Source: Candidatus Lithacetigena glycinireducens (GTDB lineage: Bacteria; Coprothermobacterota; HKB111). From it: a stretch of 12,728 bases of DNA. Location: positions 1 through 12,728 of the forward strand of contig QLUP01000017.1 in the NCBI GenBank assembly GCA_018725485.1. The letters are read 5' to 3'. The stretch's first letter is position 1; each line of letters starts with the position of its first letter. The notes under the pieces are model-generated. The model did not search any database. It worked only from the letters and a program-made list of their open reading frames with translations, and was not told the origin of the DNA. Made by a program: the position numbers and the translations under genes. Positions 1-5,709 of this stretch are shown here, piece by piece.

Positions 1-119
1 TCACCCTGTTCCACCACATCGCCCGTGCTGTCCCCTAGCTGTTCCTAGTAGTCACCCTGTTCCACCACATCGCCCGTGCTGTCCCCTAGCTGTTCCTAGT
101 AGTCACCCTGTTCCACCAC
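1..119. repeat. 51-bp tandem direct repeat, two full copies plus a partial third
   Basis: Two exact 51-bp units (1-51 and 52-102) are followed by the first 17-18 bases of a third (from 103). Each unit starts TCACCCTGTTCCACCAC and ends TTCCTAGTAG. The first 17 bases recur, with one change, at 1186-1202, so this core is found outside the tandem block. The block is more GC-rich than the rest of the window. The unit is a multiple of three, but every frame on both strands meets stop codons, so it is not a protein repeat. It could be iterons, a regulatory array or slippage debris. The window starts inside the block, so the true copy number is unknown. Confidence 0.95.
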
Positions 120-224
120 GTCCTCACTGCGGACTCTATAAGTCTCTCTACTCTCGCCAATGTCTTTTATTTTCCTTGTTATATGTGAATTATTTAAAAA
201 ATATAAAAAAAGGAGGTGATAAGA
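103..224 (+). promoter_or_regulatory. Shared 5' leader, copy A, upstream of the zinc-ribbon gene
   Basis: This stretch is about 90% identical over 103-180 to 1186-1262. It contains GCGGACTCTATAAGTC, a pyrimidine-rich block ending GTCTTTTATTTTCC, an A/T-rich tract with GTGAATT, and the SD AAAAGGAGGTGAT directly before the ATG at 225. Looser versions of the pyrimidine block, A/T tract and SD precede the genes at 493 and 1383. Because the same leader precedes unrelated genes, a promoter or mRNA leader role is inferred. I could not define convincing -35/-10 boxes. Confidence 0.5.
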
Positions 225-371
225 ATGTTTATTAAATGCGTTGGCTGTGAATTTGACTTCCTCGCAACAAACGAGGAAGTTCAAATCTGTCCGGAATGTA
301 ATGCAAAGTTCCGGGCAGACGAAGTTCCTCTGATAAATATCATATCATCAGAGGAATGTGAGGCAGGCTAA
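225..371 (+). CDS. Small zinc-ribbon protein, 48 residues
   Basis: This short gene starts with ATG after a near-perfect SD (AAAGGAGGTGAT, spacing about 5-6). The protein begins MFIKCVGCEF and has two CxxC knuckles, C5-V-G-C8 and C22-P-E-C25, the usual four-cysteine zinc ribbon (inferred metal binding). The tail after residue 33 is acidic and has an extra Cys45. No enzyme domain is present; such mini-ribbons are common in phages as small nucleic-acid or protein-binding modules, but the role here is unknown. Almost the whole coding sequence folds into successive stem-loops (251-286, 286-320, 325-356, 362-378), so it may also act as structured RNA. The SD and both CxxC pairs support real translation. 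Confidence 0.75.
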   Translation: MFIKCVGCEFDFLATNEEVQICPECNAKFRADEVPLINIISSEECEAG

Positions 372-378
372 GTCTGCC
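251..378 (+). other. Run of four stem-loops inside the zinc-ribbon gene
   Basis: Four consecutive inverted repeats can be read. (1) ATTTGACTTCCTCG at 251-264 pairs with 272-286, with one bulged base. (2) CTGTCCGGAA at about 287-296 pairs with TTCCGGGCAG at 309-318, with one G-U. (3) TTCCTCTGAT at 325-334 pairs perfectly with 347-356. (4) GGCAGGC at 362-368 pairs with 372-378 around the TAA stop, with one G-U. They cover most of the open reading frame. Whether they matter as RNA or as DNA palindromes is not decided. Confidence 0.7.
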
Positions 379-492
379 GAATTTCCCGGTAAGTCCTGAC
401 TTGTATGGCTCTGGACTTTCTCCAGCGTTTTTTATTGTCTTTTTCCTTTATGAAATTTCTAAAAAAATCTATAAGAAAAGGAGGTGAGAGAA

Positions 493-996
493 ATGTTAAA
501 AAAGATCTACGAGATCTCCCCCGATGATAGATACTCATTGGAGGAGGTCCAGAACAGCTTCCTGAATAAGGGAAAAGCACTCTGCTCCCTCTCTGATGGA
601 AAGATTAAGTTCTCCGTGGATGATCACGAGGATTTCGTTGTCATCCACAATAGCTACGGGTCCGGGGACTTTAAGTTCCTTTGGACTCCAGAGATCTCCT
701 TTAGATCTCTAAAGGAGATCGAGGATTACCTTAGCAAAAAGCATAATAGGGTAATCCTTATGGTTCATCATAAGTTCACCTGGTTCCCGAAAATGGGATG
801 TATTCTCCATACATCCTACAACTGGGACCAGATTTATCATCTCCTCTTCCCAGAAAAAAGAAGGGAGGAGGAGCTGAAAGAAAAAGTTTCTGCTCTTGAA
901 GCAAAAAATGAGCAACTGCTTCAAGAAATTTCGGATCTTCGAGAGAAGGTCCGAAGAAGAAATAAGGCTTTAAAGTGCCTCCGCAAGGCACTATAA
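493..996 (+). CDS. Hypothetical protein with C-terminal coiled coil
   Basis: ATG at 493 is preferred over an in-frame GTG at 484, because that GTG lies inside the SD (AAAAGGAGGTGAG, 478-488). The 167-residue protein is not one I recognise. Residues 1-120 look globular and contain aromatic clusters (FKFLWTPEISF, VHHKFTWFPKMG). Residues 123-160 form a charged helix with regular leucines (EELKEKVSALEAKNEQLL), a likely dimerising coiled coil with a basic end. No signal peptide or membrane segment is seen. The gene stands alone between a shared-type leader (about 379-492) and an intrinsic terminator at 1043-1084. Its DNA holds several strong hairpins: 693-720 (11 bp), 796-816 (8 bp), 895-925 (9 bp) and 930-955 (11 bp with GAGA loop). 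Confidence 0.75.
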   Translation: MLKKIYEISPDDRYSLEEVQNSFLNKGKALCSLSDGKIKFSVDDHEDFVVIHNSYGSGDFKFLWTPEISFRSLKEIEDYLSKKHNRVILMVHHKFTWFPKMGCILHTSYNWDQIYHLLFPEKRREEELKEKVSALEAKNEQLLQEISDLREKVRRRNKALKCLRKAL

Positions 997-1046
997 AGAA
1001 CTTGCGGATCGTTCCCGACCTATCGGGAACGGCTGACACTTCAGCC
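974..1046 (+). promoter_or_regulatory. Chain of overlapping, partly exclusive hairpins before the terminator
   Basis: The arms overlap in series. AGTGCCT 974-980 pairs with 986-992. CCGCAAG 981-987 pairs with 1001-1007 and so competes with the first. CGTTCCCGA 1010-1018 pairs with TCGGGAACG 1023-1031 around CCTA. GGCTGA 1031-1036 pairs with TCAGCC 1041-1046, which overlaps the 5' arm of the terminator stem. This is the geometry of an attenuator or antiterminator, but it sits at the 3' end of a gene, so it could also be simple hairpin stacking. No known riboswitch class was recognised. Confidence 0.45.
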
Positions 1047-1084
1047 ATCTGCTGGCAAGCAAGCCCGCAGGTGGCTTTTTTTTT
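1043..1084 (+). terminator. Rho-independent terminator
   Basis: AGCCATCTGC (1043-1052) pairs with GCAGGTGGCT (1067-1076), ten base pairs with one G-U, across a 14-nt loop, followed by nine T residues from 1076. It lies 46 bases after the stop of the gene at 493-996 and would end that transcript. Confidence 0.85.
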
Positions 1085-1382
1085 GCTCTAGAAGGACAAG
1101 GGGATAAGAGCATAAGGAAGGAATTGATCACCTTGCACAGCCGCAGCGCATAGTGCCAAGCTAGATACTTTCGTGGTCTTTCGATCACCCTGCTCCACCA
1201 CATCCTCTCTGCGGACTCTATAAGTCTCTCTACTTCCGCCAACGTCTTTTATTTTCCTTATTATTTTAAAAAAACCAATTCCCAGTCCTGCTTACTCTAC
1301 AGGCTTCTCTACTCCGCCAACGTCTTTTAGTTCCCTTTTTATTTGTGAATTTTCTAAAAAATAAAAAAAGGAGGTGAGAAAC
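1085..1382 (+). promoter_or_regulatory. Intergenic region with leader copies B and C
   Basis: No gene is seen in this roughly 300-base gap. Bases 1186-1262 repeat leader copy A (103-180), including GCGGACTCTATAAGTC and GTCTTTTATTTTCC. A shorter third copy follows at about 1291-1350 (TCTCTACTCCGCCAACGTC, then TTTTAG), with GTGAATTTTCTAAAAAATA and the SD AAAGGAGGTGAG before the ATG at 1383. A weaker echo of the TCACCCTG core lies at about 1128-1144. So leader sequence has been duplicated in tandem upstream of the next gene. Confidence 0.6.
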
Positions 1383-1718
1383 ATGAAGAAAACTTCTGCT
1401 ACCCCAGAAGTAACTGCCGCAAGCCCGGCAGCCCCAGCGACTCCAGAATCCCCTGCTCCTACTACTCCTACCAGAACAAACCCCAATTGGAAGAGGTTTG
1501 TTCAAAAAGGGGAGAGTATCACCGGGCGGATAATGTCCACTCGGTTTGGCTTGTTGATAGATGGAGGCTCTTGTGTTTACGAAATTAGAGCCTCCAAGAG
1601 GATCGAAAAAATGATCAACAAAGCAGGTATAGTGGAGGAAGTCGAAAGACTCCGTCCATACATTGCCGAGTTGACCGATGAGCGTGCGAAAAAAGCACGT
1701 TCGTGGGAAAATAGATAG
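1383..1718 (+). CDS. Hypothetical protein with Pro/Ala/Thr-rich N-terminus
   Basis: ATG at 1383 is chosen; an in-frame GTG at 1374 falls inside the SD. The 111-residue product starts MKKTSATPEVTAASPAAP, and residues 1-34 are a flexible Pro/Ala/Thr/Ser linker. From about residue 38 a small folded domain follows (GESITGRIMSTRFGLLID, then CVYEIRASKRIEKMI) with a basic helical end (ERAKKARSWENR). The linker is not a signal peptide because it lacks a hydrophobic core. The last residues (RSWE) resemble those of the next gene (RSWELR), and a 16-nt sequence after both stop codons is shared. Coding hairpins occur at 1392-1411, 1414-1431, 1474-1503 and 1562-1596. Function unknown. Confidence 0.7.
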   Translation: MKKTSATPEVTAASPAAPATPESPAPTTPTRTNPNWKRFVQKGESITGRIMSTRFGLLIDGGSCVYEIRASKRIEKMINKAGIVEEVERLRPYIAELTDERAKKARSWENR

Positions 1719-1810
1719 ATGAGCTAGGTTTGCGGTTATCCTATCCCAAAAACCGTACCAGCACTTATAATTCTCTTAAAACATTGAAAAGAAAAAAGGA
1801 GGTGATAAAA

Positions 1811-2062
1811 ATGAAGATAAATATTAAAGCCGGTGGAAGAACCGTTTCTTTAGAATACAAAAGTGAATATACAGGAGGAAAAAATTATTGGAAAATAATA
1901 CGCGAAGGTACAAAAGATCTTATTAATAGAGCAATTGATAAAGTTAGTAAAGTCGTATCTATTGAAATTGAGAGGGACGAACAGAATACAAAACTTAGTC
2001 TCTTTGTCGATGGAGAACGTCTTCGACCATTACGCTCATGGGAACTTCGTCAGTCAGAATAG
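1811..2062 (+). CDS. Small hypothetical protein, paralog of the next gene
   Basis: The start is ATG 1811, directly after the SD AAAAAAGGAGGTGATAAAA. A longer in-frame start (TTG 1730) has no SD and runs through leader-like sequence. The 83-residue product starts MKINIKAGGRTVSLEYK and contains KDLINRAIDKVSKVVSIEIER, closely matching the gene at 2115-2318 (VKNLVDKAVDKVNKVASIEIER). It looks like a beta-hairpin, then a helix, then a beta-strand. It has an extra C-terminal part ending LRPLRSWELRQSE that the neighbour lacks. Function unknown; the pair is a recent duplication. Confidence 0.75.
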   Translation: MKINIKAGGRTVSLEYKSEYTGGKNYWKIIREGTKDLINRAIDKVSKVVSIEIERDEQNTKLSLFVDGERLRPLRSWELRQSE

Positions 2063-2114
2063 GTTTGCGGTCATCACACTATTTTTTGATTATTAATATA
2101 AGGAGGTGAGAGAG

Positions 2115-2318
2115 ATGAAAGTAAATATCAAGGTAGGAGGAAAAACCCTCTCCCTAGAATATAAAGGACATAAAGAAGAAAATAGGGGGGAAGAAGAAAA
2201 AATAGCGTTTTGGGAAAAAACACGCTATACTGTAAAGAACCTTGTTGATAAAGCAGTAGACAAGGTCAATAAAGTTGCCTCCATTGAAATTGAGAGAACC
2301 CCTCCTGATCCTAAATAA
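2115..2318 (+). CDS. Small hypothetical protein, paralog of the previous gene
   Basis: ATG 2115 follows AAGGAGGTGAGAGAG; the in-frame GTG at 2106 is part of the SD. The 67-residue product starts MKVNIKVGGKTLSLEYK and shares with the previous gene both this start and the block around DKAVDKVNKVASIEIER. It differs by a charged insert (residues about 18-32) and by ending soon after the shared block. An intrinsic terminator follows 18 bases downstream, so this is probably the last gene of its transcript. Hairpins ATAGCGT/ACGCTAT and ACCTTGT/ACAAGGT lie in the coding sequence. Confidence 0.75.
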   Translation: MKVNIKVGGKTLSLEYKGHKEENRGEEEKIAFWEKTRYTVKNLVDKAVDKVNKVASIEIERTPPDPK

Positions 2319-2335
2319 CCTTTTAAAAGAGAAAC

Positions 2336-2366
2336 ACCCTCCAATATAGGGGAGGGTTCTTTTTTA
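2336..2366 (+). terminator. Rho-independent terminator, possibly bidirectional
   Basis: ACCCTCC (2336-2342) pairs with GGAGGGT (2351-2357) across an 8-nt loop and is followed by TTCTTTTTT. A-rich sequence before the stem (CTTTTAAAAGAGAAA) makes it roughly symmetric, so it may also stop transcription from the other strand. Confidence 0.8.
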
Positions 2367-2407
2367 AAAGAGGCATTCTTGCCAGCCTTCAAGGACAAAT
2401 GGAGGAA

Positions 2408-2429
2408 TAAGTCATGTCGACATGACTTA
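2408..2429. repeat. 22-bp perfect palindrome, copy 1
   Basis: The core AAGTCATGTCGACATGACTT is a perfect palindrome, extended by one T/A pair to 22 bp. The same palindrome recurs at 5710-5731, with matching flanks (AATAAG before, AAG plus T-C/T-AAAAGG after). It lies in a 109-base gap between the terminator and the next gene. A dimeric-regulator operator or a mobile palindromic repeat would both fit. The rest of the gap (2367-2475) holds AAAAGGAGGAG-type SD-like sequences twice. Confidence 0.9.
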
Positions 2430-2475
2430 AGTTAAAAGGAGGAGCGAACCCATAACTTATAAAAGGAGGAGACCA

Positions 2476-2661
2476 ATGATATTTAGTTGCTATTGTTCGA
2501 ACACTTTTTCAACACAGATTTGGACAGAAACTGATAAAAACCTCTTTAAGAGTTTCTGTCCAAAGTATGGTGCTGTGTGTTATGTTTATATAAAGAGACA
2601 ACCAAAAGTGAACTTGACAAAACACCAAACGTGCGATATATTATATTATGCCGCAAGCTAA
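2476..2661 (+). CDS. Small Cys-rich protein, probable degenerate zinc ribbon
   Basis: ATG 2476 follows AAAAGGAGGAGACCA, a strong SD. The 61-residue product starts MIFSCYCSNTFSTQIW and contains FCPKYGAVCYVYIKRQP. The cysteines C5-x-C7 and C28-P-K-Y-G-A-V-C35, with aromatic residues after each pair, resemble a zinc ribbon in which the usual second Cys of CPxC has become Tyr (inference). A perfect 14-bp inverted repeat (2519-2532 with 2551-2564) lies in the coding sequence. The last residues run into a GC-rich palindromic repeat, so the C-terminus may be a repeat-derived replacement. Confidence 0.55.
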   Translation: MIFSCYCSNTFSTQIWTETDKNLFKSFCPKYGAVCYVYIKRQPKVNLTKHQTCDILYYAAS

Positions 2662-2662
2662 G

Positions 2663-2717
2663 GGTCGCTCGGCGACCACCAGCGAACCATAGCCCCCCCC
2701 TTTGGGGGGGGCTATGG
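2663..2717. repeat. Double GC-rich hairpin, probable dispersed palindromic repeat
   Basis: GGTCGC-TCG-GCGACC (2663-2677) is followed by CCATAGCCCCCCCC (2687-2700) paired perfectly with 2704-2717 across a TTT loop. It contains runs of eight C and eight G. It lies in the 98-base gap between two small genes. A reading frame passes through it (PPLWGGLWGG), but no SD supports that. There is no T-run right after the stem, so it is not a classic terminator. Its base composition is unlike the A/T-rich flanks, which suggests an inserted element. Confidence 0.7.
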
Positions 2718-2759
2718 GGGGGGTTTCTTGCCACAAGTGAAAATACGAGGAGAATTAAA

Positions 2760-2984
2760 ATGACAAGAAAAGTTTTACAAGCAAAAGCGAAAAAGGAGTG
2801 CCCAGACTTGATAAGGTTAAGGTGTTTGCAGAACTTGGACCGAAGTTCCAAGTGTGGTAGGGGTACCTTTTCTGAGTGTTGTTTCGTTGGTTGTAGCTGG
2901 GAGTGTTTTCAACACTGTCCGCAAATAACCTACCTTACCAAACTTGTGAAAAAAGACGAGGAAGAGCAAAAAAAGAAAAAATAA
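2760..2984 (+). CDS. Small Cys-rich protein with Lys-rich tail
   Basis: ATG 2760 is preferred over a much longer frame from 2577, because CGAGGAGAATTAAA lies just upstream and the longer version would translate a palindromic repeat. The 74-residue protein has eight cysteines (14, 22, 32, 40, 41, 45, 49, 53), some in CCFVGC and CSWECFQHC arrangements that could bind a metal or form disulfides. The end is highly charged (KKDEEEQKKKK). No known family was recognised. It is 13 bases upstream of the next gene and probably co-transcribed with it. Confidence 0.6.
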   Translation: MTRKVLQAKAKKECPDLIRLRCLQNLDRSSKCGRGTFSECCFVGCSWECFQHCPQITYLTKLVKKDEEEQKKKK

Positions 2985-2997
2985 AAGGAGGCAAAAA

Positions 2998-3225
2998 ATG
3001 TTTGACTTAACAGCGAGGGTTTACGAAATGATGGGGTTGTATGTCCCAAAGTCGGAGCGTCCAGCAATAGATAACTCCCTATTGCGTGGAAGCGAGATAG
3101 AGCAAGAGGAGAGTTTTGAAACTGTTAGGGACATGCTGGAAGCAGGTGGGCATTGCACCTGCGGGGCACACTCGGAGGAGGTAGTAGACGGAGAGTGTAT
3201 GAGTTGTGGAAAAATTAATGTTTAG
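2998..3225 (+). CDS. Small protein with C-terminal zinc ribbon
   Basis: ATG 2998 follows AAAAGGAGGCAAAAA. The 75-residue product has an acidic helical part (EQEESFETVRDMLEAGG) and a C-terminal cysteine motif, C53-T-C55 and C67-M-S-C70-G, typical in spacing of a short zinc ribbon. Its last 20 bases overlap the start of the methyltransferase gene, so the two are probably translationally coupled. A role as a helper or DNA-binding partner of the methyltransferase is possible but rests only on position. Confidence 0.7.
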   Translation: MFDLTARVYEMMGLYVPKSERPAIDNSLLRGSEIEQEESFETVRDMLEAGGHCTCGAHSEEVVDGECMSCGKINV

Positions 3226-3997
3226 GCAGTTAGCAGAGCAGTTAAAAGACGAGGTATTTTATCAAGAGGATGATGGGCTTTTGGTAAGGGGAGATTGTCT
3301 TGACATATTACCGATGCTACCAGAAAATTCGGTGGATTTGGTGCTTACCGACCCACCCTATAATGTTAGATGGAAGTCGGCAATAGAATTACACGGTAGA
3401 AAGGCAATGATGCATTTCGCTGATGAGGTTAAAAAAGGTTGGGATAATGTTTGTTTAAAGGAATTATACCGAACAATTTTCCCCCACTTTGATAAACTGT
3501 TAAAAGTCAATGGTTCAGTCCTGCTTTTTACCTCTCAAGAAGGGGTAGGATATGCAAAGGATGAGGGAATGAAAAATGGTCTTGATATGAAGTGTCAAAT
3601 GATTTGGGAAAAACTAAACCCTCCTCCACAAGTTAGGAAGAAAAACTATTTAAGTACTTTTGAATGCATTATTTGGTTAGCAAGGTGGGAAAAGAAATGT
3701 AATTTTACCTTTAATTTTGGGGCACAGAACGAAATGAAAAATATTTTTAGGTTTCCTTTATGTCAAGGACAGGAGAGAACAGCCCACCCGACCCAAAAAC
3801 CTCAAGAGTTAATAAAGAAATTACTCCTAATACATAGCAATGAAGGAGACATAGTCCTTGACCCATTTTTAGGAAGTGGGACAACCGCGGTTGCCTGTAA
3901 GCAACTGGGCAGAAGGTTTATTGGTTGTGATATAAATGCTAAATACTGTGAGATAGCAAAAAAGAGAATAATGAGTGTAAGTGAGCCGTTATTCTAA
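3206..3997 (+). CDS. DNA adenine-N6 methyltransferase, beta class
   Basis: This enzyme transfers a methyl group from S-adenosylmethionine to adenine in DNA. The catalytic motif IV is TDPPY (residues 48-52); HPTQKP is at 194-199 and the AdoMet-binding DPFLGSGTT at 219-227. Motif IV preceding motif I makes it beta class (the CcrM/HinfI type of order), and DPPY rather than SPPY favours N6-adenine over N4-cytosine. The length of 263 residues is normal and complete. GTG 3206 is taken as the start; ATG 3218 is a plausible alternative four codons in. No restriction endonuclease is adjacent, so it looks like a solitary methyltransferase, as is common in phages, where it can protect DNA or regulate. 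Few hairpins occur in this gene, unlike its neighbours. Target site not predictable. Confidence 0.93.
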   Translation: MEKLMFRQLAEQLKDEVFYQEDDGLLVRGDCLDILPMLPENSVDLVLTDPPYNVRWKSAIELHGRKAMMHFADEVKKGWDNVCLKELYRTIFPHFDKLLKVNGSVLLFTSQEGVGYAKDEGMKNGLDMKCQMIWEKLNPPPQVRKKNYLSTFECIIWLARWEKKCNFTFNFGAQNEMKNIFRFPLCQGQERTAHPTQKPQELIKKLLLIHSNEGDIVLDPFLGSGTTAVACKQLGRRFIGCDINAKYCEIAKKRIMSVSEPLF

Positions 3998-4063
3998 ATA
4001 AGGCAAGGAGATAAGGATAAAGCAAGGGAATAAGGGTATAAGCAAGGGAAGGAGAAGTTATAT

Positions 4064-4579
4064 ATGGAAGTAGAAGTGAGAGGAATAAAGTTAAAGGGTT
4101 ATGGAGATAGGTTAAAGAGAACTAAATATAAAGGGATACCAAAGGAAATCAGATTGACAGCAGGAGAAAAAGATGGAACAGAAGAAGTAAAACAGATTAC
4201 AAAAGAGATAGCGAAAGCATTTAATAGTGTGTTTGGTTATGTGGCAATTGACCACATAGAAAAGGTTCTAAAAAATGTAAGTAGAGAAAAAATATACAAG
4301 AATATAGTTTGGATGGCTAAAAATAATGAAGGAGTAATGAATGTAGACAGAGCAGGGCAGGTAGTGTATTTTAGAGTGCAAGGGGATAAGGGTATAAGGG
4401 TACAAGGGAGTAAGGGAATAAGAGAGAGTAGGAAAATAAGCCCTGACGACATGACTAAAGGGGATCTTGTGCAGAATTCTTCACAAAGTCAAAAGGATGA
4501 AACGAAAGTTAAAAGAAGGAGCGAAAGTCAAAAGGGGGAAACGAAGTGGAGGAATTTTGACGAAGCGGGTGAATTTTAA
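4064..4579 (+). CDS. Possible winged-helix protein with repeat-derived tail
   Basis: ATG 4064 follows AAGGAGAAGTTATAT. Residues 42-106 (KQITKEIAKAFNSVFGYV, then VSREKIYKNIVWMAKN, then GQVVYFRV) have the helix-helix-helix-strand-strand pattern of a winged-helix DNA-binding domain; this is a structural guess, not a recognised family. Residues 107-171 are different: DKGIRVQGSKGIR comes from a purine-rich repeat, LVQNSSQSQKDE covers a near-palindrome (4463-4490), and SESQKGETKWRNFDE is the translated GTCAAAA...TTTTGAC repeat. The original C-terminus was probably replaced by repeat DNA. The 66-base gap before it (3998-4063) is purine-rich simple sequence of AAGGGTATAAGG type. Confidence 0.65.
   Translation: MEVEVRGIKLKGYGDRLKRTKYKGIPKEIRLTAGEKDGTEEVKQITKEIAKAFNSVFGYVAIDHIEKVLKNVSREKIYKNIVWMAKNNEGVMNVDRAGQVVYFRVQGDKGIRVQGSKGIRESRKISPDDMTKGDLVQNSSQSQKDETKVKRRSESQKGETKWRNFDEAGEF
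4463..4490. repeat. 28-bp near-palindrome with AGAATTCT core, copy 1
   Basis: The sequence runs GATCTTGTGCAGAATTCTTC and continues ACAAAGTC. Copy 2 at 5775-5802 ends ACAAGATC and is a nearly perfect palindrome with one mismatched pair. This copy lies inside the coding sequence of the winged-helix-like gene and is immediately joined to an AGTCAAAAGGATG repeat. Confidence 0.8.
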
Positions 4580-4641
4580 CGAAGTGAAGGAATTTTGACG
4601 GGTTTTGACGGGTTTTAACGAAAGTCAAAAGGAGGTAAAAG
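4487..4641. repeat. GTCAAAA...TTTTGAC dispersed repeat cluster 1
   Basis: This cluster contains several units of the form GTCAAAAGG...GAATTTTGACG, for example 4524-4563, plus shorter AATTTTGACG and GGTTTTGACGGG pieces. Each unit can form a hairpin through GTCAAAA and TTTTGAC. The left part encodes the tail of the gene at 4064-4579; the right part is the only gap before the paralog array and runs directly into the SD AAAAGGAGGTAAAAG. Confidence 0.85.
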
Positions 4642-5133
4642 ATGAGTAAATACTACACACTTAAAGAGGTAAGAGCTCTCAGAGATAAAATAAGCAAGTT
4701 AGGTGAAAGAAAAATTGATGAGTTGGAGGCGAAATACGAGAAGGCAGAGGAGGAATATGACGAGGCAGAGGCGGAGCATTATGAGCATTATGGAACAGAG
4801 GGAGAGTATGGTAGAACAGAAGCGGAACTGGATAAGATAGCAGCAGAGCGGGATAAAGCAAGAGCGGAGCGGAATAAGGCAAGAGCGGAGTATGAGAAGG
4901 TAGGAGCGGAGTATGATGTCCAACTCTTCACCCTTCTTACTTCCTGTTGTCCAAAGGCTCACTACTGGGATTGGGAAGGTTATCTTGCTATCTCCAAGAG
5001 TAAAAAAGATGACTGGATTATCCCCGTCTTTGCGGGGGACTTTAATGGGATAAAGCACAAGGCATTTTCTATATGGGAGATGCCAAAAGATAGTTGTGAT
5101 AAGAAGGATATGAAGGAGGTAAAAGATGAGTAA
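4642..5133 (+). CDS. Array paralog 1: head, coiled coil, conserved C-terminal domain
   Basis: First copy of the array family, which I do not recognise. It has 163 residues: head MSKYYTLKEVRALRDKISKLGER, a charged Ala/Glu/Lys-rich coiled-coil middle, then the C-terminal domain from VQLFTLL to the end. The spacing from LGER to LF is 71 residues. The middle is unusual in holding Tyr/His/Gly-rich sequence (EHYEHYGTEGEYG) before it returns to AERDKARAERNKARAE heptads. The C-terminal domain has CCPKAHYWDWEGYLAIS and DDWIIPVF and KHKAFSIWEMPKDSCD. The start is fixed by AAAAGGAGGTAAAAG. The gene ends KEVKDE, whose codons form the SD of paralog 2, and overlaps it by 8 nt. No signal peptide or membrane segment, so probably intracellular. 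Confidence 0.88.
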   Translation: MSKYYTLKEVRALRDKISKLGERKIDELEAKYEKAEEEYDEAEAEHYEHYGTEGEYGRTEAELDKIAAERDKARAERNKARAEYEKVGAEYDVQLFTLLTSCCPKAHYWDWEGYLAISKSKKDDWIIPVFAGDFNGIKHKAFSIWEMPKDSCDKKDMKEVKDE

Positions 5134-5557
5134 ATACTACACATTAGAGGAAGTGAGAGTAGTCAGGAATAAAATAAGTGAGTTAGGTGAGAGGAGATTT
5201 CCCCTACTGGAGGAAGAATGGGATAAAGCAAGGGCAGAACGGAATAAGGCAATGGCAGAGCGGGATAATGTAGGGGCAAAATGGAGTAAGGCAGTGGCGG
5301 AGCGGGATAAGGCAGTGGCGGAGTATGATAAGGCAAGGGCGGAGTATGATATAAAACTTTTTGATACTCTTATTGTAATTTGTCCAGAGGCCTATTACTG
5401 GGATTGGAGGGGCTATATCGCTATCCCCAAGAGTAAAAAAGATGACTGGATTGTCCCCGTATTTTCTGGGGATTACAAGGGCGTAAAACATAAGGCATTT
5501 CCTATATGGGAGATGCCGAAAGATAGTTATGATGAGAGGAATGCAAAGGAGGTATAA
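5126..5557 (+). CDS. Array paralog 2
   Basis: This copy has 143 residues: head MSKYYTLEEVRVVRNKISEL, a middle of clean AERDKAV/AEYDKAR heptads (54 residues from LGER to LF) and the C-terminal domain ICPEAYYWDWRGYIAIPKS through KAFPIWEMPKDS. It begins by an 8-nt overlap (ATGAGTAA) with paralog 1. It ends AKEV, encoded by AAGGAGGTATAA: the SD is kept, but no start follows, so a downstream partner was probably lost or replaced by the 260-base repeat-filled gap. Bases 5402-5477 are identical to 6563-6638 in paralog 4, a sign of recent gene conversion. Confidence 0.88.
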   Translation: MSKYYTLEEVRVVRNKISELGERRFPLLEEEWDKARAERNKAMAERDNVGAKWSKAVAERDKAVAEYDKARAEYDIKLFDTLIVICPEAYYWDWRGYIAIPKSKKDDWIVPVFSGDYKGVKHKAFPIWEMPKDSYDERNAKEV

Positions 5558-5709
5558 AGGCAAGGGAAAGTCAAAAGGAGGAACGTTAGCGGGTGAATTT
5601 TGACGAAAGTCAAAAGGATGAAAGTCAAAAGAAGGAGCGCTAGCGGGTGAATTTTGACGAATGCGTAAGCAGGGTGAATTTTGACGGGTTTTGACGAATA
5701 AGGGGAAAA

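Noticed and set aside
1-119. CRISPR array.
   Set aside because: The units are contiguous 51-bp copies without unique spacers, and no cas gene is present.
96-284. Minus-strand reading frame of 62 codons ending in the 51-bp repeat (DVVEQGDY end), with similar peptide readable opposite 1186-1262.
   Set aside because: It overlaps the zinc-ribbon gene, which has a near-perfect SD and CxxC pairs. Three of about six differences between the two copies change the peptide, and no SD was found for the minus frame.
1730-2062. Upstream TTG start at 1730 and a promoter-like TATAAT at 1766-1771.
   Set aside because: The TTG lacks an SD, and no matching -35 box lies about 17 bases upstream of the TATAAT.
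2577-2984. Longer version of the Cys-rich gene starting at GTG 2577.
   Set aside because: It has no SD and would translate through the GC-rich palindromic repeat; ATG 2760 has a good SD.
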